64,000 nt of DNA from Balneolaceae bacterium (GCA_017640665.1 JAEPQE010000002.1:682001-746000), one strand, 5' to 3'; numbered from the stretch's first letter, positions 46,618 through 55,452 are shown. Numbers and translations are program-made. The notes: generated by a model from the sequence alone, not told the origin.

Positions 46618-49089
46618 ATGAAATCAAAATCTCAGGGTCTTAAAATTGTTGAAGAATGGTTCTCCTACAAGGGATGGAATATTTTCCCTTTTCAATCTGA
46701 GGTTTGGGATGCTTTTATCGAGGGTAAGAATGGATTGTTAAACGCTCCAACCGGAAGCGGCAAGACTTTTGCACTTTGGATGCCGAATGTGATCAGATGG
46801 ATTGATGATCATCCGAAAGAGTATAAGACCAAAACCGATAACGGACTTAAAGTACTCTGGATCACCCCTCTTCGGGCATTGGCTAAAGATATTGAAAGTG
46901 CATTGCAGCATTCTTTGGATGAGATAGGAATTCCCTGGGAGGTTGGTCGAAGAACCGGGGATGTATCTCAATCAATAAAACAAAAGCAGAACAATAGGAT
47001 GCCGGAGGTTTTGATTACTACTCCCGAAAGTATTCACATCCTTATGGCCCAAAAAAACTACGAAAGGCACTTCAAAAATCTGGATGCTATTGTAATAGAC
47101 GAATGGCATGAATTACTTGGATCTAAGCGGGGAATTCAGGTTGAACTCGGACTCTCGCGACTTAAAGCTTTAAGACCCAAACTTTCGATTTGGGGAATAT
47201 CGGCTACGATTGGAAATCTTGAAGAAGCTCTGGAAGTATTACTCGGGGCTGATCATAGTTCTGAGAACTCAACCATTATCAAAGCTAATATCAAAAAAGA
47301 TATCCAAATCCATTCTGTACTCCCCGATGAGATCGATAATTTCCCTTGGTATGGACATCTTGGATTGAACCTGCTTCATAAGATCCTTCCAATCATAGAT
47401 GATCATACTTCCACTCTGATTTTTACGAACACTCGTGGTCAGGCTGAGGTTTGGTTTCAACGAATCCTGGATGCCCGCCCTGACTTAGCAGGGACCATTG
47501 CAATTCATCACGGATCTCTGGATCGAAGTGTAAGAGATTGGGTGGAAGATTCACTCCATGAAGGTATCCTCAAAGCCGTGGTATGTACTTCCAGTCTGGA
47601 TTTGGGCGTGGATTTCAGCCCCGTAGATACGGTGATTCAGATCGGAAGTCCTAAAGGAGTTGCCCGCTTTATGCAACGTGCCGGGCGAAGCGGCCACCAA
47701 CCAGGAGCAACCAGTAGCATTTACTTTGTTCCCACTCATGCACTCGAACTCATTGAAGCCGCTGCACTAAAAGATGCAATCGATAATACCGAAATGGAAA
47801 GCCGGGATCCGATTCTAAAACCCATGGATGTGTTGGTTCAATATTTGGTTACACTTGCAGTTTCTGATGGCTTCAAACCCAATCAACTTCTACTTGAACT
47901 CAGAAGTACATTCGCTTATCAGGATCTTTCTGAGAAAGAATGGGATTGGGTGCTCACCTTCATTACAACTGGGGGAAAATCACTCGGTAAATACCCGGAA
48001 TATTCAAAAGTGATTATTGATGAGGATGGAATCTACAAAGTGATCGATCGTAAGATTGCCCAACGACATCGAATGAGCATTGGGACTATTTCAAGCGATA
48101 GTATGATGAGGGTTAAATATCTGAGTGGTGGTTCACTTGGATCTATTGAAGAAACTTTTATCAGTAGCCTTAATATTAGTGATAAATTTTGGTTTGCGGG
48201 CAGAAACCTAGAGTTGATTCAGATTAAAGAGAATTCTGCTTTTGTGAGAAGAGCAAAAGGTTCAAAGTCACGAGTCCCCAGCTACATGGGGGGAAGAATG
48301 TCTCTCTCTTCCAATATGTCCAAGATCCTTCGCAGAACAATGCAGAAAGCTATTTCGGGAGATACAGGCATAGTTGAACTGGAAACGATTTCCCCTATTC
48401 TGGATATCCAGAAGGACTGGTCAATTCTTCCGGGTGAAAATCAATTCCTGATTGAAAAGAGTTTTTCAAGAGAAGGGTGTCATGTCTTCTTTTTTCCTTT
48501 TGAAGGTCGATATGTTCATGAAGGGATGTCTGCCCTGTTAGCTCAACGTATTTCCAAAATGACCCCCATTACCTTCTCCATTGCCATGAATGACTATGGC
48601 TTCGAACTTCTTTCTGATCAGGATATCCCAATAGAAAAAGCTCTGGAGAATGACGTATTGTCTCCGGATAACCTTGTTGAAGATATTCAATCCAGTCTGA
48701 ATAACTCTGAAATGGCTAAACGAAGATTCTGGGGAATTAGCCAGGTAGCTGGATTGGTATTCCACGGATTTCCCGGCGAACAACGGAAATCAAGACATCT
48801 AAGAATGAATACCAGTTTACTCTTTGATGTATTTTCCGAATATGAGCCAGATCATTTACTCATCCAACAAGCCTTCGATGAAGTTATGTTTTTTCAATTG
48901 GATGAAATTCGACTTCGAAAAGCATTGATGAAAATTCAAAAACAAGAAGTTGTAGTTAATCACACCGAACACTTTACTCCTTACGCATTCCCTATTATGG
49001 TAGATAGACTGCGTGAAAAACTTAGTTCAGAAAAACTTATTGACCGCATCAAAAAAATGCAGCTTCAATTAGAAAAACATGTGAAATGA
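46618..49089 (+). CDS. Ligase-associated DNA damage response DEXH-box helicase (Lhr-like)
   Basis: An 823-aa Lhr-type helicase. The Walker A motif is LNAPTGSGKTFALWMPNV, the DEXH box is AIVIDEWHELLGSKRGIQ, motif III is SATIGNLEEAL and motif VI is QRAGRSGHQPG. The winged-helix and Lhr core domain follow (residues about 400-800). This length and these motifs match the helicase of the four-gene ligase-associated DNA repair cassette (exonuclease, ATP-dependent ligase, helicase, PdeM phosphoesterase). It overlaps pdeM by 4 bp. Confidence 0.9.
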   Translation: MKSKSQGLKIVEEWFSYKGWNIFPFQSEVWDAFIEGKNGLLNAPTGSGKTFALWMPNVIRWIDDHPKEYKTKTDNGLKVLWITPLRALAKDIESALQHSLDEIGIPWEVGRRTGDVSQSIKQKQNNRMPEVLITTPESIHILMAQKNYERHFKNLDAIVIDEWHELLGSKRGIQVELGLSRLKALRPKLSIWGISATIGNLEEALEVLLGADHSSENSTIIKANIKKDIQIHSVLPDEIDNFPWYGHLGLNLLHKILPIIDDHTSTLIFTNTRGQAEVWFQRILDARPDLAGTIAIHHGSLDRSVRDWVEDSLHEGILKAVVCTSSLDLGVDFSPVDTVIQIGSPKGVARFMQRAGRSGHQPGATSSIYFVPTHALELIEAAALKDAIDNTEMESRDPILKPMDVLVQYLVTLAVSDGFKPNQLLLELRSTFAYQDLSEKEWDWVLTFITTGGKSLGKYPEYSKVIIDEDGIYKVIDRKIAQRHRMSIGTISSDSMMRVKYLSGGSLGSIEETFISSLNISDKFWFAGRNLELIQIKENSAFVRRAKGSKSRVPSYMGGRMSLSSNMSKILRRTMQKAISGDTGIVELETISPILDIQKDWSILPGENQFLIEKSFSREGCHVFFFPFEGRYVHEGMSALLAQRISKMTPITFSIAMNDYGFELLSDQDIPIEKALENDVLSPDNLVEDIQSSLNNSEMAKRRFWGISQVAGLVFHGFPGEQRKSRHLRMNTSLLFDVFSEYEPDHLLIQQAFDEVMFFQLDEIRLRKALMKIQKQEVVVNHTEHFTPYAFPIMVDRLREKLSSEKLIDRIKKMQLQLEKHVK

Positions 49090-49745
49090 ATCTAAAAGAA
49101 GAAATCGAAATAAAATTCAGGGGTCAGAATCTAATACTATCTGCTTTAAAAGCTATTTATTGGATTGAACAGGAAGCGCTTATGCTATCCGATTTACATC
49201 TCGGTAAAGCCGGACATTTTCGAAAATCAGGAATAGCCATTCCAAGTACTATCAATGATGGAAATCTCTTTCGGCTTGATGCCCTGATTACCCGATTCTC
49301 TCCAAACAGAATTTTATTTCTAGGGGATTTATTTCACAGTGATAAAAATATGGAATGGGAAACTTTCAAAAATTGGAGAAATAAATACACTCAGGTAGAA
49401 ATGCACCTTGTAGTCGGAAACCACGATTTTTATTCACCTGATGACTACGAAGAACTAGGATTAATTTGCTCTGCAGAAATTAAATCTGAACCGTTTTTAT
49501 TGGTACATGATGAAACTACTATTGGAAATATCTCTCCATTATACACCGTATCAGGTCATATTCATCCATCAGTCAGAATGATTGGTAAGGGTCGGCAAGC
49601 AAAAAGAATACCCTGCTTCTATTTCGGTGAATCCGGAGCACTATTGCCAGCTTTCGGGAACTTAACTGGAACTCATATAGTCAAACCCTCTGTTAATGAT
49701 CTTGTATTTGGAGTAATTGAAGAACAGATAATCAAAATTTCATGA
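49086..49745 (+). CDS. pdeM: Ligase-associated DNA damage response endonuclease PdeM
   Basis: A 219-aa calcineurin-like metallophosphoesterase. The metal-binding motifs are DLHLGKAGHFRKSGIAIP, FLGDLFHSDKNME, VGNHDFYS and SGHIHPSVRMIGKGRQAKR. This PdeM form is normally beside the Lhr-like helicase, as here, and was proposed to act in a DNA damage response with an ATP-dependent ligase. The start ATG overlaps the helicase stop (ATGA), indicating coupling. The exonuclease partner lies at 63134. Confidence 0.9.
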   Translation: MNLKEEIEIKFRGQNLILSALKAIYWIEQEALMLSDLHLGKAGHFRKSGIAIPSTINDGNLFRLDALITRFSPNRILFLGDLFHSDKNMEWETFKNWRNKYTQVEMHLVVGNHDFYSPDDYEELGLICSAEIKSEPFLLVHDETTIGNISPLYTVSGHIHPSVRMIGKGRQAKRIPCFYFGESGALLPAFGNLTGTHIVKPSVNDLVFGVIEEQIIKIS

Positions 49746-50110
49746 GTACAATCCTAAATTGTTACACCACTAAAAAATTAAAATTTTTGCTGTTTTTGGG
49801 CGTGATTTCCTAGGCATGCTCGAATTTGTTACACGCTCAAATTTCGGATTTTGATGGCTAAAAAGTCTTTGAGCATTCGCTTTCTACCCAAAAATCGGAT
49901 ACGATTGTACTCGGAAGTTGGGCGACTTTGAATATTATTTAGGGGATTATCTGGCACCATTTATTACAAAATCGATTGTTTTTAAATAGAGGGTTTCTGC
50001 TCTTCTTTGATAGTATACTCTACTTTATCTATTATCAGCAAACAAAGAATGTTACTCTCTGCGCTCTGGAACTAACCTTTAATCCAACCGGATTTAACCT
50101 GACTTTCTAG
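49746..50110. other. 365-bp intergenic region without a gene
   Basis: I see no open frame of convincing length on either strand and no tRNA. Minus-strand TGTAAC occurs at 49766-49761 and 49833-49828, but neither is followed 15 nt later by the TACTCT seen upstream of the lipoproteins. This is the gap between pdeM and the sigma gene stop, so it may hold downstream signals for both. Confidence 0.5.
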
Positions 50111-50674
50111 CTACTCATTAGATTTGCGTTTATAGCAATGGTGAAGTCTGCTTAGAATTCTAGACTTCCTGGTACGAACGTTTGCACTGGTAAGCCCGAA
50201 TTCCTCTGTTGCCTCCTCTGTAGTGGCATCAGGCTTGTCTATAAAGTATTCAATAAACCGTTTTGACTTGTCTTTCAGCTCATTTAAGCATTGCTCAAGA
50301 ATCTTTTGCCTTTCCTTATCAAGTAAATTCTGGAACTGCTTTTCTGGCTCATAAAGTACATTCAGAGCCTCTTCTTCATACTTAAACTTATGCTCTCTCT
50401 TAGAATATCTTAAATACTCATGCCGACATGATTTTATAAGGTAGCTGAAAATATATTTACTCTCTTTTATATTATCTTTTCTGATCTGCTCAAACACATC
50501 CAGAAATGCTTGTTGAACACATTCTTTTGCTGCGTTTCTTTCTGCACTCATTACTACAACAAGATAATCTTCAAGCCGGGGCATAATCTCATTAATTAAA
50601 TCCCCTGATTTGGACTCATCCCCATGCTGTAGAGCTTCAACTAACTCTGAATAATCAACTCTGTTTTTTGTCAA
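50111..50674 (-). CDS. ECF-type sigma-70 family RNA polymerase sigma factor
   Basis: A 187-aa sigma factor with region 2 (AAKECVQQAFLDVFEQIRKD, FSYLIKSCRHEYLRYSKREH) and region 4 (ILEQCLNELKDKSKRFIEYF, then TEEATEEFGLTSANVRTRKS and LSRLHHCYKRK). The frame opens with TTG at 50674 and no upstream ATG exists in frame, so TTG is the best start. It is divergent from two lipoprotein genes and the CHAT protease. Tandem TGTAAC-N15-TACTCT elements in the divergent spacer make those genes its likely regulon. Confidence 0.85.
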   Translation of the reverse strand: MTKNRVDYSELVEALQHGDESKSGDLINEIMPRLEDYLVVVMSAERNAAKECVQQAFLDVFEQIRKDNIKESKYIFSYLIKSCRHEYLRYSKREHKFKYEEEALNVLYEPEKQFQNLLDKERQKILEQCLNELKDKSKRFIEYFIDKPDATTEEATEEFGLTSANVRTRKSRILSRLHHCYKRKSNE

Positions 50675-50867
50675 AAGAAAAGACTGATTTTTTAATTATG
50701 AACTACTCCGAATATAAACCAATAGAGAGCCTGTTTTTTGGTGAATATAAAATTATGTGAGGTACTAAAAAACATTTATATGAAGTAAAATCGCCCCTTT
50801 TCAAAGAAAGATTAAAAATTTTTAATAAAAATTTGACTGCTTAGGTGCTTTTGAATTAGGTTTTATC

Positions 50868-50894
50868 TGTAACAAAAGAGGTGAAAAATACTCT
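50868..50894 (+). promoter_or_regulatory. Candidate ECF promoter 1 (TGTAAC-N15-TACTCT)
   Basis: TGTAAC at 50868-50873 and TACTCT at 50889-50894, with a 15-nt spacer. The same two hexamers with the same spacer recur 78 bp downstream. The -35 type TGTAAC is compatible with known ECF -35 elements (AAC core), so both may be promoters for the sigma factor encoded next door. Confidence 0.55.
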
Positions 50895-50945
50895 TATGCT
50901 TAACTATAAATATGAATTTAAAATTATACTGGAAATTGAGTTTTT

Positions 50946-50972
50946 TGTAACAAAACAAATATAAAATACTCT
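50946..50972 (+). promoter_or_regulatory. Candidate ECF promoter 2 (TGTAAC-N15-TACTCT)
   Basis: TGTAAC at 50946-50951 and TACTCT at 50967-50972, spacer 15 nt, both hexamers identical to the upstream copy. The end of TACTCT is 45 bp before the ATG of the first lipoprotein gene, a suitable distance for a promoter. Confidence 0.6.
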
Positions 50973-51017
50973 TTAACTGGACTCTAATTTTGACTTATAA
51001 CTAAATATACATTTACT

Positions 51018-51209
51018 ATGAAATCTCTTAAGTCTCTATTCGCTTTACTTACTCTCGTTGCTGTTTCTTTCGCTTGCGCTCCGGCTCAACAATCTCAGGC
51101 TACTGCTGAAGCTGATCAAGTAGAAACCACCACCATCACTATTACTGATGACGCCGTATTCTCAGGCGGAAATGATCCTAAGCCGATCCTTAATAAACCA
51201 AAAATTTAA
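51018..51209 (+). CDS. 63-aa lipoprotein, copy 1
   Basis: A small exported protein with a signal peptide and lipobox SFAC (lipidated Cys20). The mature part is AQQSQATAEADQV-, a Thr/Ile-rich run TTTITITDDAVF, and the C-terminal tail SGGNDPKPILNKPKI. The family is unknown to me. A second gene 42 bp downstream encodes exactly the same protein. It directly precedes the secreted CHAT protease, and the pair is the nearest target of candidate promoter 2. A substrate, ligand or sensor role is possible. Confidence 0.8.
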   Translation: MKSLKSLFALLTLVAVSFACAPAQQSQATAEADQVETTTITITDDAVFSGGNDPKPILNKPKI

Positions 51210-51250
51210 CTCCTACTCACTCAATCTTAATTCAAAAATATCTCTATCTC

Positions 51251-51442
51251 ATGAAATCTCTTAAGTCTCTATTCGCTTTACTTACTCTCGTTGCTGTTTC
51301 TTTTGCTTGCGCTCCCGCTCAACAATCTCAGGCTACTGCTGAAGCTGATCAAGTAGAAACCACCACCATCACTATTACTGATGACGCCGTATTCTCCGGC
51401 GGAAATGATCCTAAGCCGATCCTTAATAAACCAAAAATTTAA
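51251..51442 (+). CDS. 63-aa lipoprotein, copy 2 (identical protein)
   Basis: A tandem duplicate of the preceding gene. I counted three nucleotide differences over 192 bp, all at third positions and all synonymous (TTC/TTT, CCG/CCC, TCA/TCC). The near-identity ends at the start and stop codons; the flanking spacers are not duplicated in any obvious way. This suggests either recent duplication or strong selection on the protein. The CHAT protease starts 55 bp later, so all three genes may be one operon. Confidence 0.8.
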   Translation: MKSLKSLFALLTLVAVSFACAPAQQSQATAEADQVETTTITITDDAVFSGGNDPKPILNKPKI

Positions 51443-51497
51443 TCTCACATTTAAATTGAAAATATGATTGGCTTCAAAAGTTATATTACATTCATGC

Positions 51498-54400
51498 ATG
51501 AATTTACTTTTGAGTATTCTACTAAGTCTCTCATTATTTCAAACCAGTTTTGAGAGTGAAACTGTTGACCAGGCAATCTTCTATCTTGATCAGATTAACG
51601 AAGAAAAAGATTTATCTGAATATTATTGGGCGTTAAACGAATTATACCAGTCTTCTTGTCACACTAATAATTCCGTAATTCGAATCATTATCAATTCGGA
51701 TGCTAAAAAAGTTAAAAACTATTTCTCCCAAATCAGATGTGGAGAATCGGAAATTGAACGTGATTCCAAGAAGCTAGAAAGAGCCAAACTTATAGCCTTG
51801 GAAGAAAAATTATTCGGGCTTGGAGTGTTTTATTTACTCCATGAAAATAAATTGGAAGCTCAAAAAGCGTTTATAGATGCTTTCAAAATCAAAACGAACA
51901 ATAAACTAACTGAGCTACAATTAGCTTTTTTAGATAAAATTGTAGATCAAAATAGATCCTATTTACAAATTAATGAGATACCAGTAGAAGAGCACGATTT
52001 TATATTTTATTCGATAATCTATAGTCGTCAAGTAAGATCATATTTCGATTTAAACACACTTAACATTATTGCAGACAACTGGTCTGATGGAGATAACTCA
52101 ACTGATATTGAGATTATTTCCAGTTTAAAGGTAGCTAATCTTGTAAATCTTGCTTTCGATTTAAACAGATATAACACTGTCAGAAGGTTATTACCTTCCG
52201 TTTTAAACGACAAGCTTTTTCCTCATTCAGTTATTAAAACCAGATTTTTAAATGCAATTACCTATGCATTATTTACGATCGGTAGATATGACGAGTCTCT
52301 CAAGGTATTAAGAAATCAACTGATTCCACTTGCCACCTATTTGGAATTAAAAAGTCTAACTGATGATGCTACATTAACAAAGGGTGTGAACTTATACTCT
52401 TTAGGGAAGTTTGCTGAGGCTAAAGATGTATTTGAATCAATCTATTATGACAACTCCTCAACCATTGATAAGTCACAGCTTTTCAATAACCTTAGCATTT
52501 GCTACCTCAGGTTAGGTGAAAAGAATAAATATCTTACCTATCAACTTACCGCTCTTGAGGAAGCTGAGGAAGCTGATTCATATAAAAACCGGTTGATTAT
52601 CCTTAGGAATTTATTTCTCTATTATACATCTATTAAAGATGCAGAAACTGCTCTAAGCTATCTAAACCGAGCTGAGATGATAGCCCGAAATAATAATGAT
52701 ACGTATGAGCTTGCAGCTATTCATTCCTTCTCAGGAACTTTTTTCTGGGAAATATATAATGATGCCGAAAGAGCCCTCCAGGAACTTAGTATAGCTCAGC
52801 AGGAATTTAACCCAACAACTGATTTTATTGATTTCGTAAATGCTTTGAAAGCGGAGGCGGAGATATTAGTCTCAATTGGCAATTTAGCGGAAGCCACTTC
52901 CAAGTTTGAGGAGTTGAGACAGCTTTCTATTCAGTATTCCAATACTCCAAACTATCTGGAATCTCTAATTGGATTAATGGAAATTGCATTATTAAATAAC
53001 CAGGCTGATAAAGCTGCAAGCATTCTGGAAGAGATAAAAATCTATCCTCAGGATGATTTAGATTTCGAATTATCGGTGAAATATCATACCGTTTCTTCTC
53101 AGCTGATGCACCAACAAGGTAATACCCGAAAGGCTTACACCAATTTCATTCCGATAATCCAACAAATTACAGACCGGGCCAGAACAAGCATTGACTCGCA
53201 AACAGGATATTGGTCGATTGAATCAGAATTTATCAATGCGTTCAATGCTGTTTTAAGCATGTTAATTGAACTTGGTGACTATAATAAAGCAATCCAGTTG
53301 CTAGATGAATTGAAGACTATTAATGATGTTGCTTTATACAATAGCCCTATTTTGAGAGCACAGCGCTTATCTGAAGAAGATCTCGCACAGGATCAATTAC
53401 TGAATGATCAGATTATTAACCTTAGAACGGAATTGCTTAGTGCTGAAACCACCGATGAAAAATTCGATCTAAAAAACCAAATTGATCAGCTTTCTGCCCA
53501 GAGAGAAGAAATACTTAATAAAATACGTTCCAATATTTCTCTGAATGCTGTTTCAATATGGTCTGTACAGAGAAAGCTACCCCAAGGGAAAATGATTATT
53601 CATTACACAGAAATTGGTGATCAACTATATGCCAGTTATATCACAAAAGATCTGCTGGATATAGAAGTGATCCCTTTCGATACCCCTACTAAACAACTTT
53701 TCGAAAATGCGGCTAATCAACTGGCCTCGGCTAAAACGGATTTAAATTTACTCTTTAATATTTATGAGGTTTTAAATCTGGATACAAAAATCCATTCTGA
53801 CATCACTTCAGTTACTGTTATTCCTGATAACTATTTATACCGACTTCCTTTAGGCATTTTACCTATCGAACAACCTCGCTCTTCCATTAGCTATGGGTCC
53901 ACAGAATATCTAATCGAGAAGCTGGATATCCATTACTTCACTTCAATTAATGAATTGGTAAATAATTCAAGGGGTGTCTCAAGTGACGCTCTATATGATT
54001 TTTCTGCATACGCATTGTCTGATTTCAGTAACTTTGCTGCTCAGAATTTACCCTCTCTTCCTTTCGCTACAGAAGAAGTAAAGAGTATTACTTCGAGTCT
54101 TAGGAATTTCGACAAAAAGAATATCTTTTTGGAAACCGAAGCTACTAAAGCTTCTTTTTTGCAAGGTGCCGCAAATTCTAAAATTGTTCATGTTGCCACA
54201 CACAGCGAAGTTTCTGAACAAGACCCATTATTCTCGACCATTTATTTAAACAATAATACCTCTCAGGAATTAACTTCTCTCTATGCCTATGAACTTTTCG
54301 ATGCAGAAATGAACAACGAGCTAATAATGCTTAATTCATGTAGCTCCGGTTCCGGGGGGTATTTACAAGGTAGTGGGATAATGGGAATTAGCCGGGCACT

Positions 54401-54704
54401 TCGTTATGCCGGTGCTAATAGCCTGGCCCTGAATCTGTGGTCGGTTAATGATAAAACTGCCTCAGAATTTGCTATAAGCTTTTACGAGTCTGTTGATAAT
54501 GGCACCCCGAAATGGGAAGCCATGAGAAATGCCAAACTCACCTTACTAAAGTCCGGAAATGCTAACCCTTATTATTGGGGAGCTTATATACTTATAGGCA
54601 ACACATCCCCATTAACAGAAAAGCCAGCAAAAGCCGGCTTTCTGTATCCATTTCTATTATTAATAATAGTTGTATCTGGTTATAAGATCAGAGAGAGTGT
54701 ATAA
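51498..54704 (+). CDS. Secreted, membrane-anchored TPR-CHAT protease
   Basis: A 1068-aa protein with a signal peptide (MNLLLSILLSLSLFQTSFES), a long alpha-helical TPR region (about residues 240-640; e.g. LYSLGKFAEAKDVFESIYYD and QGNTRKAYTNFIPIIQQI), a short coiled coil (about 650-690) and a CHAT domain (about 700-1035). The caspase-like dyad is His902 in VHVATHSEVSEQDPLF and Cys948 in MLNSCSSGSGG, so the enzyme looks active. The C-terminus has one membrane helix (FLYPFLLLIIVVSGYKI). Thus the protease domain is predicted outside the cytoplasm. Start ATG 51498 is preferred over TTG 51468, as it gives a clean signal peptide. Confidence 0.88.
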   Translation: MNLLLSILLSLSLFQTSFESETVDQAIFYLDQINEEKDLSEYYWALNELYQSSCHTNNSVIRIIINSDAKKVKNYFSQIRCGESEIERDSKKLERAKLIALEEKLFGLGVFYLLHENKLEAQKAFIDAFKIKTNNKLTELQLAFLDKIVDQNRSYLQINEIPVEEHDFIFYSIIYSRQVRSYFDLNTLNIIADNWSDGDNSTDIEIISSLKVANLVNLAFDLNRYNTVRRLLPSVLNDKLFPHSVIKTRFLNAITYALFTIGRYDESLKVLRNQLIPLATYLELKSLTDDATLTKGVNLYSLGKFAEAKDVFESIYYDNSSTIDKSQLFNNLSICYLRLGEKNKYLTYQLTALEEAEEADSYKNRLIILRNLFLYYTSIKDAETALSYLNRAEMIARNNNDTYELAAIHSFSGTFFWEIYNDAERALQELSIAQQEFNPTTDFIDFVNALKAEAEILVSIGNLAEATSKFEELRQLSIQYSNTPNYLESLIGLMEIALLNNQADKAASILEEIKIYPQDDLDFELSVKYHTVSSQLMHQQGNTRKAYTNFIPIIQQITDRARTSIDSQTGYWSIESEFINAFNAVLSMLIELGDYNKAIQLLDELKTINDVALYNSPILRAQRLSEEDLAQDQLLNDQIINLRTELLSAETTDEKFDLKNQIDQLSAQREEILNKIRSNISLNAVSIWSVQRKLPQGKMIIHYTEIGDQLYASYITKDLLDIEVIPFDTPTKQLFENAANQLASAKTDLNLLFNIYEVLNLDTKIHSDITSVTVIPDNYLYRLPLGILPIEQPRSSISYGSTEYLIEKLDIHYFTSINELVNNSRGVSSDALYDFSAYALSDFSNFAAQNLPSLPFATEEVKSITSSLRNFDKKNIFLETEATKASFLQGAANSKIVHVATHSEVSEQDPLFSTIYLNNNTSQELTSLYAYELFDAEMNNELIMLNSCSSGSGGYLQGSGIMGISRALRYAGANSLALNLWSVNDKTASEFAISFYESVDNGTPKWEAMRNAKLTLLKSGNANPYYWGAYILIGNTSPLTEKPAKAGFLYPFLLLIIVVSGYKIRESV

Positions 54705-54708
54705 TTAA

Positions 54709-55452
54709 CTATCTCACACTTTGAAGTGCTTCTAAATTAGTTTTTGCGATTCTGCTATACTGACCGTCCATATCCAGGGTTTTTTGAAATGCGGATTCAG
54801 CATCAGCTAAACGGTCAAGCTGCAAATAAGTATTAGCAAGGTACCAATACCCTTTTTCTAAAACCTGGATATCAACAGTAGTTTGAGAAATAATACGCTC
54901 AAAACTTAACACAGCTGATTCGTATTCTCCATAATTATACTGTATAGAACCTAATGTTAAAGACATTTCAGCCACTAATTCGGGAATATTCGTATCAATT
55001 AATGTTACCTGAAGTAAGCTTATGGCATCTTCGAAATTTCCATTATTAGCTAATTCTATTGCTTCCTTAATAACCTCGTTCGTATTTGCAGCGGGATTAT
55101 CTTCTGAACCACGAATATTATCCAAATCAAGTTGTTCCAGAGGTGTCAATTCACCGGTGGTAGTTGTTGACGTATAATTAAATACACTTACCACACCAAT
55201 AATAATAGCGATCGCTGCGGCAGCTCCGTAATTAATAACCTTACGCAGCCTGTATACTGGTGCTGATTTCTTTATATCACGCTTAGATTCGATTACTGCT
55301 TTCAAGTTTGCCACACTTTTAGTGTAATCTAAATAATAGCCGTCCTGTATAAGTTCGGCCCAAAGCTCGTCCGTCTCTTCCTGATTGAGTTTTCCATTGA
55401 TGTACAAATCAATTTTAAACTCCAGGTCTTTCTTTACATTGCTTTCAATCAT
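54709..55452 (-). CDS. Single-pass TPR protein, putative anti-sigma factor
   Basis: A 247-aa protein. Its cytoplasmic N-terminus (residues 1-70; KIDLYINGKLNQEETDELWA) has the layout of Bacteroidota anti-sigma factor domains without a zinc motif. One membrane helix is at 72-92 (YGAAAAIAIIIGVVSVF), and a periplasmic TPR domain lies at about 125-245 (NNGNFEDAISLLQVTL, GEYESAVLSFERII, RLADAESAFQKTLDMDG). It converges on the CHAT gene with a 4-bp gap. As an anti-sigma factor it would hold the sigma factor at 50111 at the membrane; this is inferred from layout. Confidence 0.65.
   Translation of the reverse strand: MIESNVKKDLEFKIDLYINGKLNQEETDELWAELIQDGYYLDYTKSVANLKAVIESKRDIKKSAPVYRLRKVINYGAAAAIAIIIGVVSVFNYTSTTTTGELTPLEQLDLDNIRGSEDNPAANTNEVIKEAIELANNGNFEDAISLLQVTLIDTNIPELVAEMSLTLGSIQYNYGEYESAVLSFERIISQTTVDIQVLEKGYWYLANTYLQLDRLADAESAFQKTLDMDGQYSRIAKTNLEALQSVR

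Larger units (their letters stand above)
50675..51017. other. 343-bp divergent promoter region
   Basis: This AT-rich spacer separates the sigma factor gene from the first 63-aa lipoprotein. It contains two matching sigma-type promoter elements on the plus strand (50868-50894 and 50946-50972). I see no gene in it. Confidence 0.6.

Noticed and set aside
49746-50110. Remnant transposase or small RNA gene
   Set aside because: No frame with transposase features and no stable hairpin with U-tract were seen; the region stays unassigned.
51498-54704. CHAT protein as a Craspase-like CRISPR effector partner
   Set aside because: No gRAMP-type gene or CRISPR repeats are present, and the protein has a signal peptide and a C-terminal membrane helix.
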